Origin: Klenkia marina
Lineage (GTDB): Bacteria > Actinomycetota > Actinomycetes > Mycobacteriales > Geodermatophilaceae
Reading direction: 5' to 3'
Assembly: GCF_900101025.1 (NCBI RefSeq)
Contig: NZ_FMUH01000002.1
Span: 248,001-312,000, forward strand
Length of the DNA stretch: 64,000 bases
The notes beneath the pieces were generated by a model. The model saw only the letters and a program-made list of their open reading frames with translations, ran no database searches and had not been told where the DNA came from. The translations under genes and the position numbers were made by a program. Shown here piece after piece: positions 34,341 to 41,921 of the stretch (the stretch's first letter is position 1; every line of letters begins with the position of its first letter).

Positions 34341-34613
34341 TCAGGCAACCCTCGTCGGAACGCACGCGCGCATGCCGGCGCCCATCGCCAGAGCCTCAGG
34401 AATGGTCAAGCGGTCGACGCGTCCGGAGGTGCGGTCCACCAGCCGTGGTCCGTTCTCCCCGGTCCCGTCCGCAGCATCTCGGGCGCTCTGGACGTCGAGC
34501 ACGATCAGCAGGAACGACTGGTCGTTCTCCCTGGCCCGCGCTCGGTCCACCCGCAGACGGGCGGCCGGGGGAAGCGTCCGCTCCACTGCGGCGACTGCTT
34601 CGTCGAGGGTCAT
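34341..34613 (-). CDS. YrhB/Imm35-like small protein
   Basis: 90 residues. The closing pattern ENGPRLVDRTSGRVDRLTI matches the G/N-N-x-P-x-LVDR-x-TG-x-V block of YrhB/immunity protein 35 domains. The rest, DEAVAAVERTLPPAARLRVDRAR and SFLLIVLDVQSAR in pieces, suits the same alpha/beta fold. ATG 34613 has no clear ribosome site. It sits alone in a gene-debris zone, as many orphan immunity genes do. No cognate toxin is visible. Confidence 0.6.
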   Translation of the reverse strand: MTLDEAVAAVERTLPPAARLRVDRARARENDQSFLLIVLDVQSARDAADGTGENGPRLVDRTSGRVDRLTIPEALAMGAGMRACVPTRVA

Positions 34614-34654
34614 GGCGAAGGCTAACCCGCACGAGCTCCTGGTCGACGTCGCGC

Positions 34655-34674
34655 GGCGCTTCCGCGGAATCGCC
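34655..34674. repeat. Degenerate copy of the GCGTTTCCGCGGAAACGC palindrome
   Basis: GGCGCTTCCGCGGAATCGCC is a 20-bp palindrome with one mismatched pair, a variant of the pair at 35256 and 35278. It lies upstream of the YrhB-like gene. Confidence 0.55.
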
Positions 34675-34802
34675 TTCCGCCTTGACCCGAACGGTTCCAT
34701 GGGCACATGGGGCGGCGGAGGCACGATCGGGAGCCGACGCTGATCTGGTTGAGCGCCGAGCAGTACCGCACGCGGTTCGGTCGTGACCCCTAACCGCCGG
34801 AC

Positions 34803-35180
34803 GTGGACACCGAACCGTGGCCGGACCCGGGCGCCTGGCACGGCTGGACCGAGCCGTGGCCGCCGCCCACGGTCGTCGTGCTGATGGCCGAGCACGCCGA
34901 CGTCGTGCTGTGGAACCGGTCGCCGGTGCGGTCGCCGTGGCACGACAGCTACACCCTCGATCCCCGCGTGCTCCGTCTGTCGGACCGGCTCACGGCTCGG
35001 CTGTTCGACTGGAACGACCGGTACGGCGCCCACGGCACGTCGCGCACCTGGATCGACGAGGGCTGGGCGCTCGCGCACGACGTCCAGCCGGAGTTCGACG
35101 CCCGCGGCCTCGACGTCGAGGTCCGGTACCACGACGGCGACGGCTCAGAACCCGCTGTCCGCGGCCGCCGGCGGACGTGA
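34803..35180 (+). CDS. Hypothetical protein (WND-type small orphan)
   Basis: 125 residues from GTG 34803, with a Trp/Pro-rich start (MDTEPWPDPGAWHGWTEPWP) and a middle LSDRLTARLFDWNDRYGAHG...RTWIDEGWALAHDVQPEF that is recognisably a protein family of short actinobacterial proteins (L.DRL...L..WND...EG..LA). Function unknown; a role as an immunity or accessory protein is only suggested by its setting next to the YrhB-like gene. Confidence 0.55.
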   Translation: MDTEPWPDPGAWHGWTEPWPPPTVVVLMAEHADVVLWNRSPVRSPWHDSYTLDPRVLRLSDRLTARLFDWNDRYGAHGTSRTWIDEGWALAHDVQPEFDARGLDVEVRYHDGDGSEPAVRGRRRT

Positions 35181-35255
35181 CGGGATCGTCCAGCCGTCCG
35201 GCCCGGCGTCGAGCGGCCCCGTCAGCCTGCCTCGCGACTGGCTGATCGGACGACG

Positions 35256-35273
35256 GCGTTTCCGCGGAAACGC
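35256..35273. repeat. Palindrome unit 1, GCGTTTCCGCGGAAACGC
   Basis: A perfect 18-bp palindrome. A second, longer copy follows 4 bp later. Both lie between the convergent orphan gene and the VOC gene. Confidence 0.85.
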
Positions 35274-35277
35274 TGGC

Positions 35278-35303
35278 TGAGGCGTTTCCGCGGAAACGCC
35301 TCA
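35278..35303. repeat. Palindrome unit 2, 26 bp, overlapping the VOC stop
   Basis: A perfect 26-bp palindrome centred on TTCCGCGGAA, with outer bases TGAGGC and GCCTCA. Its last TCA is the stop codon of the VOC gene on the minus strand. Tandem copies could form alternative cruciforms or act as a two-way terminator. Confidence 0.85.
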
Positions 35304-35711
35304 GGCGGTGGCCGGCGTGCGGCGTCCGCCGGCGGGCGGGGAGAACAGGTTGACCAGGGTGCCGTCGGGGTCGCGGAGCAGGGCCGAGCGGTTGCCCCAC
35401 GGCATCGTCGTCGGGGGGAGAACCCACGTGGCCTGGGGGAAGGCGCGCTGGATGCGGGCGACCTCGGCGTCGACGTCCTCGACCTGGAACTCGATGATGC
35501 TCGACCGGTTGCCGGCCGACGGATCGAGGTGGTCGCCCAACCGGGCCATGGTGCTGGCGCCGGCGATGGCCAGGGTGACGCCGGGCCACCGCAGCTCGGC
35601 GAACTCGGGGGTGGCCCAGGTGGGCTCCACCCCGGTGACCTCGGCGTAGAAGCCGACGGCGTCGTCGATGCGGTCGGTGATGAGGCGGACGGAGGCGAAC
35701 TGGACAGACAC
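35301..35711 (-). CDS. VOC family protein (glyoxalase/bleomycin-resistance fold), first copy
   Basis: 136 residues. Paired beta-alpha-beta modules: ASVRLITDRIDDAVGFYAEVTG and SSIIEFQVEDVDAEVARIQ...SALLRDPDGTLVNLFSPP, the usual metal-ligand E in IIEF and E/H positions of the superfamily. The GTG start at 35711 has GGGAG 5 nt upstream. Divergent from the WYL regulator 80 bp away, as in many YafY/glyoxalase pairs. Substrate unknown. Confidence 0.8.
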   Translation of the reverse strand: MSVQFASVRLITDRIDDAVGFYAEVTGVEPTWATPEFAELRWPGVTLAIAGASTMARLGDHLDPSAGNRSSIIEFQVEDVDAEVARIQRAFPQATWVLPPTTMPWGNRSALLRDPDGTLVNLFSPPAGGRRTPATA

Positions 35712-35791
35712 GTGATCTCCCGGTGTTGGTGGACTGGCGGAGTCACCGTCGCAGCGCATCAGGGCGCAATCCGCCCGGTATCGATGGCACG

Positions 35792-36808
35792 ATGGCGACC
35801 GTGGCCAAGCCGACCGCGCGAGTGTTGGCGCTGCTGGAGACGTTGCAGTCCGGCGGCCGGTGGACCGTCGCGGACCTCGCCGGCCGGCTGGGCGTCGACG
35901 AGCGGACGGTCCGGCGCTACGTGCAGCACCTGCTCGAGCTGGACGTGCCGGTCCGCTCGGTGCGCGGCCGCTTCGGCGGCTACCAGCTCGCCCCGGGGTT
36001 CCGGCTGCCCCCGCTCATGTTCACCGACGACGAGGCGGTCGCCGTCCTGCTGGGCCTGGTCGCCGCACGCCGCCTGATCCCCTCGGTCGTGCCCGACGAG
36101 GGGTCGGCGTCGGCTGTGGCCAAGATCCGCCGGGTGCTGCCCGAGGCGCTGGGCCGACGAATCACCGCACTGCTGCAGGCGGCCCGGTTCACCGCACCGG
36201 ACCACGACGCCGACGGCGCAGAGGCCCGGACACTGCTGGTGCTGGCCGACGCGGCGGCAGCCCGGCGGCCCGTGGTCGTGGACTACACCGACCGGCACGG
36301 CACGCGCACCGAGCGGACCCTCCACCCCTACGGCCTGGTCGTCCACTCGGGTCGGTGGTACGTGGTGGCCGCCGACGCGAGCGACGACGGGATGCGCAAC
36401 TTCCGGCTCGACCGGATCTCCGCGCCGTCGCCGAGGCCGGGCACCTTCGCCGTCCCCGCGGGGTTCGACGCGGTGGAGCACGTGACCGCGGGGCTGGCCG
36501 CGGCCCCGTGGCGGCACGAGGTCGAGGTGGTCGTGGAGGGTGTCGTCGACGACGTCGTGCAGCGCCTGCCCGCAGGCCTGGCGGACGTACGGGAGGAGCC
36601 CGGCCGGCCGGGGTGGGTCCGGCTGCAGCTGCGGGCCGAGCGCCTGGACTGGGTGCCGGCCCTGCTCGTCGGGCTGCAGCGCCCCTTCGAGGTGGCGGCC
36701 CCCGAGGAGCTGCGCCGCGAGGTGGCCGCCGTCGGCCGCCTACTGATCAGCGCCGCGGGAGAGGGGGAGACCTCGAGTGGCACGTCAGCGGGCGTGCTGC
36801 GTTCGTGA
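35792..36808 (+). CDS. WYL-domain HTH regulator, first copy
   Basis: 338 residues. HTH_11 domain (LETLQSGGRWTVADLAGRLGVDERTVRRYVQHL in pieces), then the WYL domain (LHPYGLVVHSGRWYVVAADASDDGMRNFRLDRI) and a WCX C-terminus. The HSGRWYVV block is the ligand-binding signature. ATG 35792 is chosen over frame extension. Divergent from the VOC gene, presumably controlling it. The last dozen codons (from 36774) lie inside a hairpin repeat, with the TGA in its loop. Confidence 0.85.
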   Translation: MATVAKPTARVLALLETLQSGGRWTVADLAGRLGVDERTVRRYVQHLLELDVPVRSVRGRFGGYQLAPGFRLPPLMFTDDEAVAVLLGLVAARRLIPSVVPDEGSASAVAKIRRVLPEALGRRITALLQAARFTAPDHDADGAEARTLLVLADAAAARRPVVVDYTDRHGTRTERTLHPYGLVVHSGRWYVVAADASDDGMRNFRLDRISAPSPRPGTFAVPAGFDAVEHVTAGLAAAPWRHEVEVVVEGVVDDVVQRLPAGLADVREEPGRPGWVRLQLRAERLDWVPALLVGLQRPFEVAAPEELRREVAAVGRLLISAAGEGETSSGTSAGVLRS

Positions 36809-36830
36809 GCGCCCGCTGACGTGCCACTCG
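36774..36830. repeat. 21-bp-arm hairpin at the WYL/amidase convergent junction
   Basis: A perfect 21-bp inverted repeat beginning CGAGTGGCACGTCAGC (36774-36794, 36810-36830) with a 15-nt loop. The left arm encodes the C-terminal residues of the WYL protein and the loop holds its stop. This implies the element was inserted into or next to the gene end and now acts as terminator. Confidence 0.85.
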
Positions 36831-36840
36831 CCCGGTCGGC

Positions 36841-38022
36841 TCAGCGGGGCGGGCGGCGGGTGTGGTGGTCGGTCTGCTGCTGGAACCAGAGGCCGGCGGC
36901 GAACAGCACGTCCTCGGCGTCCTCGGGGGCGGTGAGCTGGATGCCGACCGGCATGCCCGACACCGGGTGGAAGCCCACCGGCAGCGCCAGGGTGGGCCCG
37001 GCGTGCAGGGACCACGGGTAGGTCAGCTGCCCCAGCCGCCGCGAGACCCGCAGGACGTCGTCCGGGTCGGCGCGGGGGACGTCGACCGGCATCGTCGACG
37101 TCAGCAGCAGGTCGACGCCGTCCAGGGCCGCGGAGATGCGGGCCTGCAGCGCCGCGCGGGCCTCGGCGGCGGCGGCGCGTTCCGGAGGAGCGATGCCCCG
37201 GCCCAGGCCGATCCGCACCAGGCTGTCGGGGTGGAACCGCTCGGGTTCCGACGCGAGCCGTGCGGCGTGGATGCGGGCCAGGTCGGCGTAGACCAGCGTG
37301 TAGACGATGTCCTGCGCGTCGAGCAGGCCCTCGACCTCGACCGGCACCACCTCGGCGCCGAACACCGCCACCGCCGCGTCGACGACCGCCTGCACCCCCG
37401 GGTCGACGTCGTCGAGCAGCTGCACCGGGATGCCGATCCGCCGCGGGGCGGCGGGCTCCGGGAGGGCAGAAACAGACCCGGTCAGCACCCGCTGGGCCTG
37501 GGCCACGAGCGAGACGGTGCGGGCCAGCGGCCCCACGGTGTCGACGTCGTCGCAGACCGGGAAGACGCCGTGCAGCGGGATCGAGCCGTGGGTGGGTCGC
37601 AGGCCGACCACCCCGCAGCACGACGCCGGCAGCCGGATCGAGCCGCCGGTGTCGGTGCCCAGCGCCAGGTCGACGATCCCGGCCGCCACCGCGGCCCCGG
37701 ACCCGCCCGACGAGCCACCCGGGATTCGAGAGGGGTCCCACGGGTTGCGGCACGGCCCGGCCGCGGAGTTCTGGTTGGTCACCCCGACGGCGAACTCGCT
37801 GAGGTTCAGGGTCGCCACGAGCGAGGCCCCCGCGCCCTCGAGCCGCCGCACCACCTCGGCATCCTGGTCCGGAACCCGGGAGGCGAAGAACGCGGACGCG
37901 CAGGTCGTGGGCCCGCCGGCGACGTCGACGTTGTCCTTCACCCCCAGCCGCACCCCGGACAGCGGGCCGGCCGGGGGCTCGGGCCGGTCGACCCGGCGGA
38001 TCACGGAGTTGGCGCCGTCCAC
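36841..38022 (-). CDS. Amidase (amidase-signature family)
   Basis: 393 residues with the Ser-cisSer-Lys triad: K in LGVKDNVDVAG, cis-Ser in IPGGSSGGSGAAVA, nucleophile Ser in GTDTGGSIRLPAS. Shorter than typical (about 450-500) but all core blocks are present. GTG 38022 has GGAGG 5 nt upstream. It hydrolyses a carboxamide to acid and ammonia. It is divergent from the MaoC-CaiB-ACAD-CitE operon and shares with it a GTCAGAC-like operator (38060), which suggests the freed acid is fed to that CoA pathway. Confidence 0.85.
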   Translation of the reverse strand: MDGANSVIRRVDRPEPPAGPLSGVRLGVKDNVDVAGGPTTCASAFFASRVPDQDAEVVRRLEGAGASLVATLNLSEFAVGVTNQNSAAGPCRNPWDPSRIPGGSSGGSGAAVAAGIVDLALGTDTGGSIRLPASCCGVVGLRPTHGSIPLHGVFPVCDDVDTVGPLARTVSLVAQAQRVLTGSVSALPEPAAPRRIGIPVQLLDDVDPGVQAVVDAAVAVFGAEVVPVEVEGLLDAQDIVYTLVYADLARIHAARLASEPERFHPDSLVRIGLGRGIAPPERAAAAEARAALQARISAALDGVDLLLTSTMPVDVPRADPDDVLRVSRRLGQLTYPWSLHAGPTLALPVGFHPVSGMPVGIQLTAPEDAEDVLFAAGLWFQQQTDHHTRRPPR

Positions 38023-38054
38023 GGGTCCTCCAGGGTGTCGAGGGGCTTGCGCAC

Positions 38055-38073
38055 CTAATCATCAGACAATTAG
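38055..38073. promoter_or_regulatory. GTCAGAC-type operator, site 3 (amidase/MaoC divergent promoter)
   Basis: CTAAT-CATCAGACA-ATTAG: 5-bp perfect arms around ATC-A-GAC, an imperfect version of the core at 24096 and 25336. It is an AT-rich dyad in GC-rich DNA, 33 bp from the amidase start and 28 bp from the MaoC start. Confidence 0.55.
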
Positions 38074-38100
38074 CGTGCCGGTGTCGAGGGAGGCACATCC

Positions 38101-38625
38101 ATGGCCACGCACCCCGCCGTCCTGGGGCGGTTCTTCGAGGACTACGTCGTCGGCGACGTCTACCAGCACCCGCTCGGCCGCACGATCTCCGAGGCCGACA
38201 ACACCTGGCTGACGATGCTGACGATGAACACCAACCAGCAGCACGTCAACGCGCACCTGGCCGCGCAGAACCCGATCACCGGGGGCCGGGTCATCGTGAA
38301 CTCCGGGCTGACGATCGCGTTGACGCTGGGCCTGAGCGTGCTGGACATGAGCCAGAACGCCGTCGCCAACCTCGAGATGACCGACGTCAAGCTGACCCAC
38401 CCGGTCTACGTCGGCGACACCCTCTACGCCGAGAGTCTCTGCACCGGGCTGCGGGCGTCGAAGTCCCGGCCCTACGCCGGGATCGTCTCGATGGTGACCC
38501 GGGGACTGAACTCCGACGGCGACGAGTGCATCTCGTTCAAGCGGTCTGTCATGGTGGCCACGCGGGAGTCGGGCATCGGGCAGAACCACTTCCCCGAGGC
38601 GAAGAACGGCCCGATCACAGCATGA
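38101..38625 (+). CDS. MaoC-family dehydratase (enoyl/mesaconyl-CoA hydratase-like)
   Basis: 174 residues, single hot-dog domain. FFEDYVVGDVYQHPLGRTISEADNTW matches mesaconyl-/itaconyl-CoA hydratase-like MaoC proteins; the active-site region is NQQHVNAHLAAQNPI (D/H replaced by N and H as in this branch). GRVIVNSGLTIALTLGLSV follows. ATG 38101 has GGGAGG 9 nt upstream. First gene of a four-gene coupled operon, so it should hydrate a CoA thioester made by the CaiB-type transferase. Confidence 0.85.
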   Translation: MATHPAVLGRFFEDYVVGDVYQHPLGRTISEADNTWLTMLTMNTNQQHVNAHLAAQNPITGGRVIVNSGLTIALTLGLSVLDMSQNAVANLEMTDVKLTHPVYVGDTLYAESLCTGLRASKSRPYAGIVSMVTRGLNSDGDECISFKRSVMVATRESGIGQNHFPEAKNGPITA

Positions 38626-39824
38626 GGCCGCTCGAGGACGTCCGGATCATCGCGCTCGAGCAGTACGGCGCCGGCCCCTTCGGCAGCGTGCACCTGGCCG
38701 ACCTCGGCGCCCAGGTCATCAAGATCGAGGACCCCCGCACCGGCGGCGACATCGGCCGCTACGTCCCGCCCTACGTGCACGGCGAGGACTCGCTGTTCTA
38801 CGAGACCTTCAACCGCAACAAGCAGAGCCTGAGCCTGGACATCTCCACCCCGGCCGGTCGCGAGGTGTTCGAGGACCTCGTGCGCACCAGCGACGCCGTC
38901 TGGTCGAACCTGCGCGGCGACGTCCCGGCCAAGATCGGCATCCGGTACGCCGACCTCGCCCACCTCAACCCGGCCATCGTCTGCTGCAGCCTCACCGGCT
39001 TCGGCATGACCGGCCCACGGCAGAGCGAGCCCGGCTACGACTACGTACTGCAGGGCATCGCCGGCTGGATGAGCCTCACCGGCGACCCCGACGGCCCGCC
39101 CACCAAGACCGGCCTCAGCCTCGTCGACTTCTCCAGCGGCTTCGTCGCCGCCCTCAGCCTGCTCGCCGGCCTGCACGCAGCACGACGGGACGGCGTCGGC
39201 GGCGACTGCGACGTCTCGCTCTACGACACCGCCGTCTCGCTGCTCACCTACCCCGCGACCTGGGCCATGACGGCGGGGTACGAACCGGTCCGCACCGTCG
39301 ACTCCGCGCACCCCTCGCTGGTCCCGTTCCAGGCGTTCCAGGCTGCCGACGGCTGGCTCGTCGTCGGCTGCGCCAAGGAGAAGTTCTGGCAGCGGCTGGT
39401 CGCCGTCCTCGAACGGCCCGACCTCGGGGACGACGAGCGCTTCGCCTCCTTCGCGCTTCGGGACCAGAACCGTGACGAGCTGCTGCCGCACCTCAAGGCG
39501 GCGTTCGCGGCCAACACCGTGGGCCACTGGCTGCCGCTGCTGCAGGCCGCCGGGGTGCCGTCGTCCCCGATCAACGACGTCGGCCAGGCGCTGGCCGACC
39601 CGCAGGCGGCCGCGCGCGGCCTGCTGCTGGAGACCGAGCACCCGCACTGGGGCACGGTGAAGCAGGTGGGCAGCCCGGTGCGCTTCGGCGAGCCGTTCAC
39701 CGAGCACCGCCGCGCCCCGCACCGCAACGAGCACCAGGACGACGTGACGAGCTTGCTCGGCTACTCCCCGGACAAGGTGGCCGCCCTGGCCGCCGCCGGG
39801 GCCTTCGGACACCAGGAGAGCTGA
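38622..39824 (+). CDS. CaiB/BaiF CoA-transferase (class III)
   Basis: 400 residues. Start LEDVRIIALEQYGAGPFG, then GAQVIKIEDPRTGGDIGR, FYETFNRNKQSLSLDIST, and DAVWSNLRGD fit class III CoA-transferases. The catalytic Asp is in the GYDYVLQGIAGWMSLTG block, DYVLQG. ATG overlaps the MaoC stop (ATGA). It moves CoA onto a carboxylic acid such as mesaconate, itaconate or another diacid. Coupled to MaoC, acyl-CoA dehydrogenase and CitE. Confidence 0.88.
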   Translation: MRPLEDVRIIALEQYGAGPFGSVHLADLGAQVIKIEDPRTGGDIGRYVPPYVHGEDSLFYETFNRNKQSLSLDISTPAGREVFEDLVRTSDAVWSNLRGDVPAKIGIRYADLAHLNPAIVCCSLTGFGMTGPRQSEPGYDYVLQGIAGWMSLTGDPDGPPTKTGLSLVDFSSGFVAALSLLAGLHAARRDGVGGDCDVSLYDTAVSLLTYPATWAMTAGYEPVRTVDSAHPSLVPFQAFQAADGWLVVGCAKEKFWQRLVAVLERPDLGDDERFASFALRDQNRDELLPHLKAAFAANTVGHWLPLLQAAGVPSSPINDVGQALADPQAAARGLLLETEHPHWGTVKQVGSPVRFGEPFTEHRRAPHRNEHQDDVTSLLGYSPDKVAALAAAGAFGHQES

Positions 39825-39825
39825 C

Positions 39826-40989
39826 GTGGACTTCACCCTCACCGAGGAGCAGCGCGACTTCCAGCAGACGCTGCGCCGCTTCGTCGACCGCGAGATCGTG
39901 CCCGTGGCCTCCGAGTGGGAGCGCACCGGCCGCTACCCCACCGAGATCGTCGAGCACCTCAAGCAGCTGGGCCTGTTCGGACTCACCACGCCCGAGGAGT
40001 ACGGCGGCCTGGCCCTGGACATGGTCAGCTTCACGCTGGTCTACGAGGAGATCGCCCGCGGCTGGATGGGCATCGCCGGCATCCTCGGCAGCCACGGCCT
40101 CTCGGCCTGGATGATCGCCAAGCACGGCACCCAGGAGCAGAAGGACCGTTTCCTGCCCAAGCTCGCGACCGGTGAGTGGCGCACCGGTGTCGGCCTCACC
40201 GAACCCGGCGCCGGCACCGACCTGCAGGGCATCTCCACCACGGCGGTCCTGGACGGCGACCACTACGTCGTCAACGGCACCAAGACCTGGATCACCAACG
40301 CCCGGCACGCGAACGTCCTGCCGGTGCTGGTCAAGACCGACCCGAAGGCCGAGCCCCGGCACCGCGGCATGTCGTTGCTGCTGGTGGACACGTCGTCCGA
40401 GGGCTTCGAGGTCAGCCGCGACCTGGGCAAGCTGGGCTACAAGGGCACCGAGTCGTGCGAGATCAGCCTCGTCGACGTCCGGGTGCCGGTGGGCGACCTG
40501 CTCGGCGGGGTCGAGGGCAAGGGCATGAAGCAGGCGCTGAGCGGCCTGGAGATCGGGCGGCTGAACATCGCCGGCCGCAGCGTCGGTGTCGCGCAGGCCG
40601 CCTACGACGCGGCGCTGAAGTACGCCGGCGAGCGCGAGGCGTTCGGTCACCCCATCGCCGAGTTCCAGGCCATCGCTCTCAAGCTCGCCGAGATGGCCAC
40701 CCAGCTGCAGGCCGCCCGGCTGCTCACCTACTGGGCCGCCTCGCGCGCCGACGCCGGCGAGCGGGTGGACGCCGAGTCCGGCATGGCCAAGGTGTTCGCC
40801 TCGGAGACCGCGCTGTCGCTGTCGCTGGAGTCGATGCGCATCCACGGCGGCTACGGCTACTCCACCGAGTTCGTGGTCGAGCGGCTCTACCGCGACGCCC
40901 CGCTCATGGCGATCGGCGAGGGCACCAACGACGTGCTGCGCACCGTCATCGCGAAGTCGCTGGTCAGCGGCGCGACGGTCGTCGGGTGA
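39826..40989 (+). CDS. Acyl-CoA dehydrogenase
   Basis: 387 residues, usual length. N-terminal helical domain, FAD/substrate loop GVGLTEPGAGTDLQGI, and the typical MRIHGGYGYSTEFVVERLYRDA with catalytic Glu in the loop YGYSTEF...E (VERLYRDAPLMAIGEGTNDVLRT; the Glu of IGEGTNDV is in the isovaleryl/glutaryl-type position). GTG 39826 follows the previous stop by one base and CCAGGAGAGC serves as ribosome site. It oxidises the acyl-CoA at C2-C3 upstream of the MaoC hydratase. Confidence 0.9.
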   Translation: MDFTLTEEQRDFQQTLRRFVDREIVPVASEWERTGRYPTEIVEHLKQLGLFGLTTPEEYGGLALDMVSFTLVYEEIARGWMGIAGILGSHGLSAWMIAKHGTQEQKDRFLPKLATGEWRTGVGLTEPGAGTDLQGISTTAVLDGDHYVVNGTKTWITNARHANVLPVLVKTDPKAEPRHRGMSLLLVDTSSEGFEVSRDLGKLGYKGTESCEISLVDVRVPVGDLLGGVEGKGMKQALSGLEIGRLNIAGRSVGVAQAAYDAALKYAGEREAFGHPIAEFQAIALKLAEMATQLQAARLLTYWAASRADAGERVDAESGMAKVFASETALSLSLESMRIHGGYGYSTEFVVERLYRDAPLMAIGEGTNDVLRTVIAKSLVSGATVVG

Positions 40990-41822
40990 CGGTCCGCTCC
41001 TGGCTGTACGTGCCCGGCGACCGGCCCGACCGGTTCGCCAAGGGTGTCGCGTCGGGTGCCGGTGCCGTCGTCCTGGACCTGGAGGACGCCGTCGCCCCCG
41101 CCGGCAAGGACGCCGCCCGTGCGGCCGTCGTCGACTGGCTGGCCGGGCCGCCGTCCGACGTGCAGGTCTGGGTGCGGGTCAACACCGGCGAGCGAGGTCG
41201 GGACGACGTCGACGCGGTCGCCCGGGGTGCCCGCCTCACCGGCGTCGTGCTGCCGAAGTCGTCGTCCCGGGCGCTGCTCGAGCGGGTGCACGACCAGCTG
41301 CTGGCCGCCGAGACCGCGACCGGCCGGGCGCCGTGCAGCCTGGGCGTGAGCCCGCTGGTCGAGAGCGCCGCCGGCGTGCTGGCCGCCCCCGCGCTGGCCG
41401 GCGGGCCGCGGGTGCGCTGCCTGCAGCTCGGCGAGGTCGACCTGGCCGCCGACCTCGGCGTCACCCCCGGCCCAGACGGCGCCGAGCTGCTGCTGGCCCG
41501 CTCGACGGTGGTCATGGCGTCGGCAGCGGCCGGGATCGCGCCGCCGCCGGCCGCGGTGTCGGTGGAGTTCCGCGACCTGGCGGCGTTCGAGGCCGAGACC
41601 CGCAGGCTGACCGCGATGGGCTTCCGGGGGAGGGCCTGCATCCACCCCGCCCAGGTCGAGGTGGTCGAGCGTGTCTGCCGGCCGACGCCCGAGCAGGTGG
41701 CCACGGCCCGCGACGTCCTGGCGAGGCTCGCGGCGTCGCCCGGGGTGGCCGTCGGCGCCGACGGGAAGCTGCTCGACGAGGCCGTTGCCCGCCAGGCCCG
41801 CAGCATCCTCTCCCTCGCCTGA
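40986..41822 (+). CDS. HpcH/HpaI aldolase / CitE-like (citramalyl-/malyl-CoA lyase family)
   Basis: 278 residues. RSWLYVPGDRPDRFAKG start, VVLDLEDAVAP (metal-binding DLED), VRVNTGERGRDD, GVVLPKSSS, SPLVESAAGVL, and a CIHPAQV end: the complete CitE/MCL pattern. GTG overlaps the acyl-CoA dehydrogenase stop (GTGA). Members split citramalyl-, malyl- or methylmalyl-CoA into pyruvate or glyoxylate plus an acyl-CoA. As the last gene after transferase, dehydrogenase and hydratase, it gives a plausible full degradation of a branched or unsaturated diacid. Confidence 0.87.
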   Translation: MTVRSWLYVPGDRPDRFAKGVASGAGAVVLDLEDAVAPAGKDAARAAVVDWLAGPPSDVQVWVRVNTGERGRDDVDAVARGARLTGVVLPKSSSRALLERVHDQLLAAETATGRAPCSLGVSPLVESAAGVLAAPALAGGPRVRCLQLGEVDLAADLGVTPGPDGAELLLARSTVVMASAAAGIAPPPAAVSVEFRDLAAFEAETRRLTAMGFRGRACIHPAQVEVVERVCRPTPEQVATARDVLARLAASPGVAVGADGKLLDEAVARQARSILSLA

Positions 41823-41837
41823 GCCTCCGGCCCGGCC

Positions 41838-41921
41838 TGGATCAGCTGGGTCCAGCAGGAGCCGTCCTGGGTCACCGGCGTCGGCGAGCCAGGACGGAGT
41901 CCGATCAGCTGAGCTGATCCA
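41838..41921. repeat. Palindromic intergenic element, copy 2
   Basis: Arms TGGATCAGCT (41838-41847) and AGCTGATCCA (41912-41921), inner hairpin CCGTCCTGG ... CCAGGACGG with the ACCGGCGTCGGCGA middle. Same orientation as copies 1 and 3. It lies between the CitE and WYL genes, and the WYL stop (41905-41907) is inside it. Confidence 0.85.

Noticed and set aside
34612-34743. Plus-strand ORF MAKANPHELLVDVARR opposite the YrhB-like gene's 5' flank
   Set aside because: It reads through the degenerate palindrome and has no family resemblance or ribosome site.
34707-34793. 28-codon ORF ending WLSAEQYRTRFGRDP
   Set aside because: Looks slightly protein-like but is too short and has no start signal; may be another gene-end fragment.
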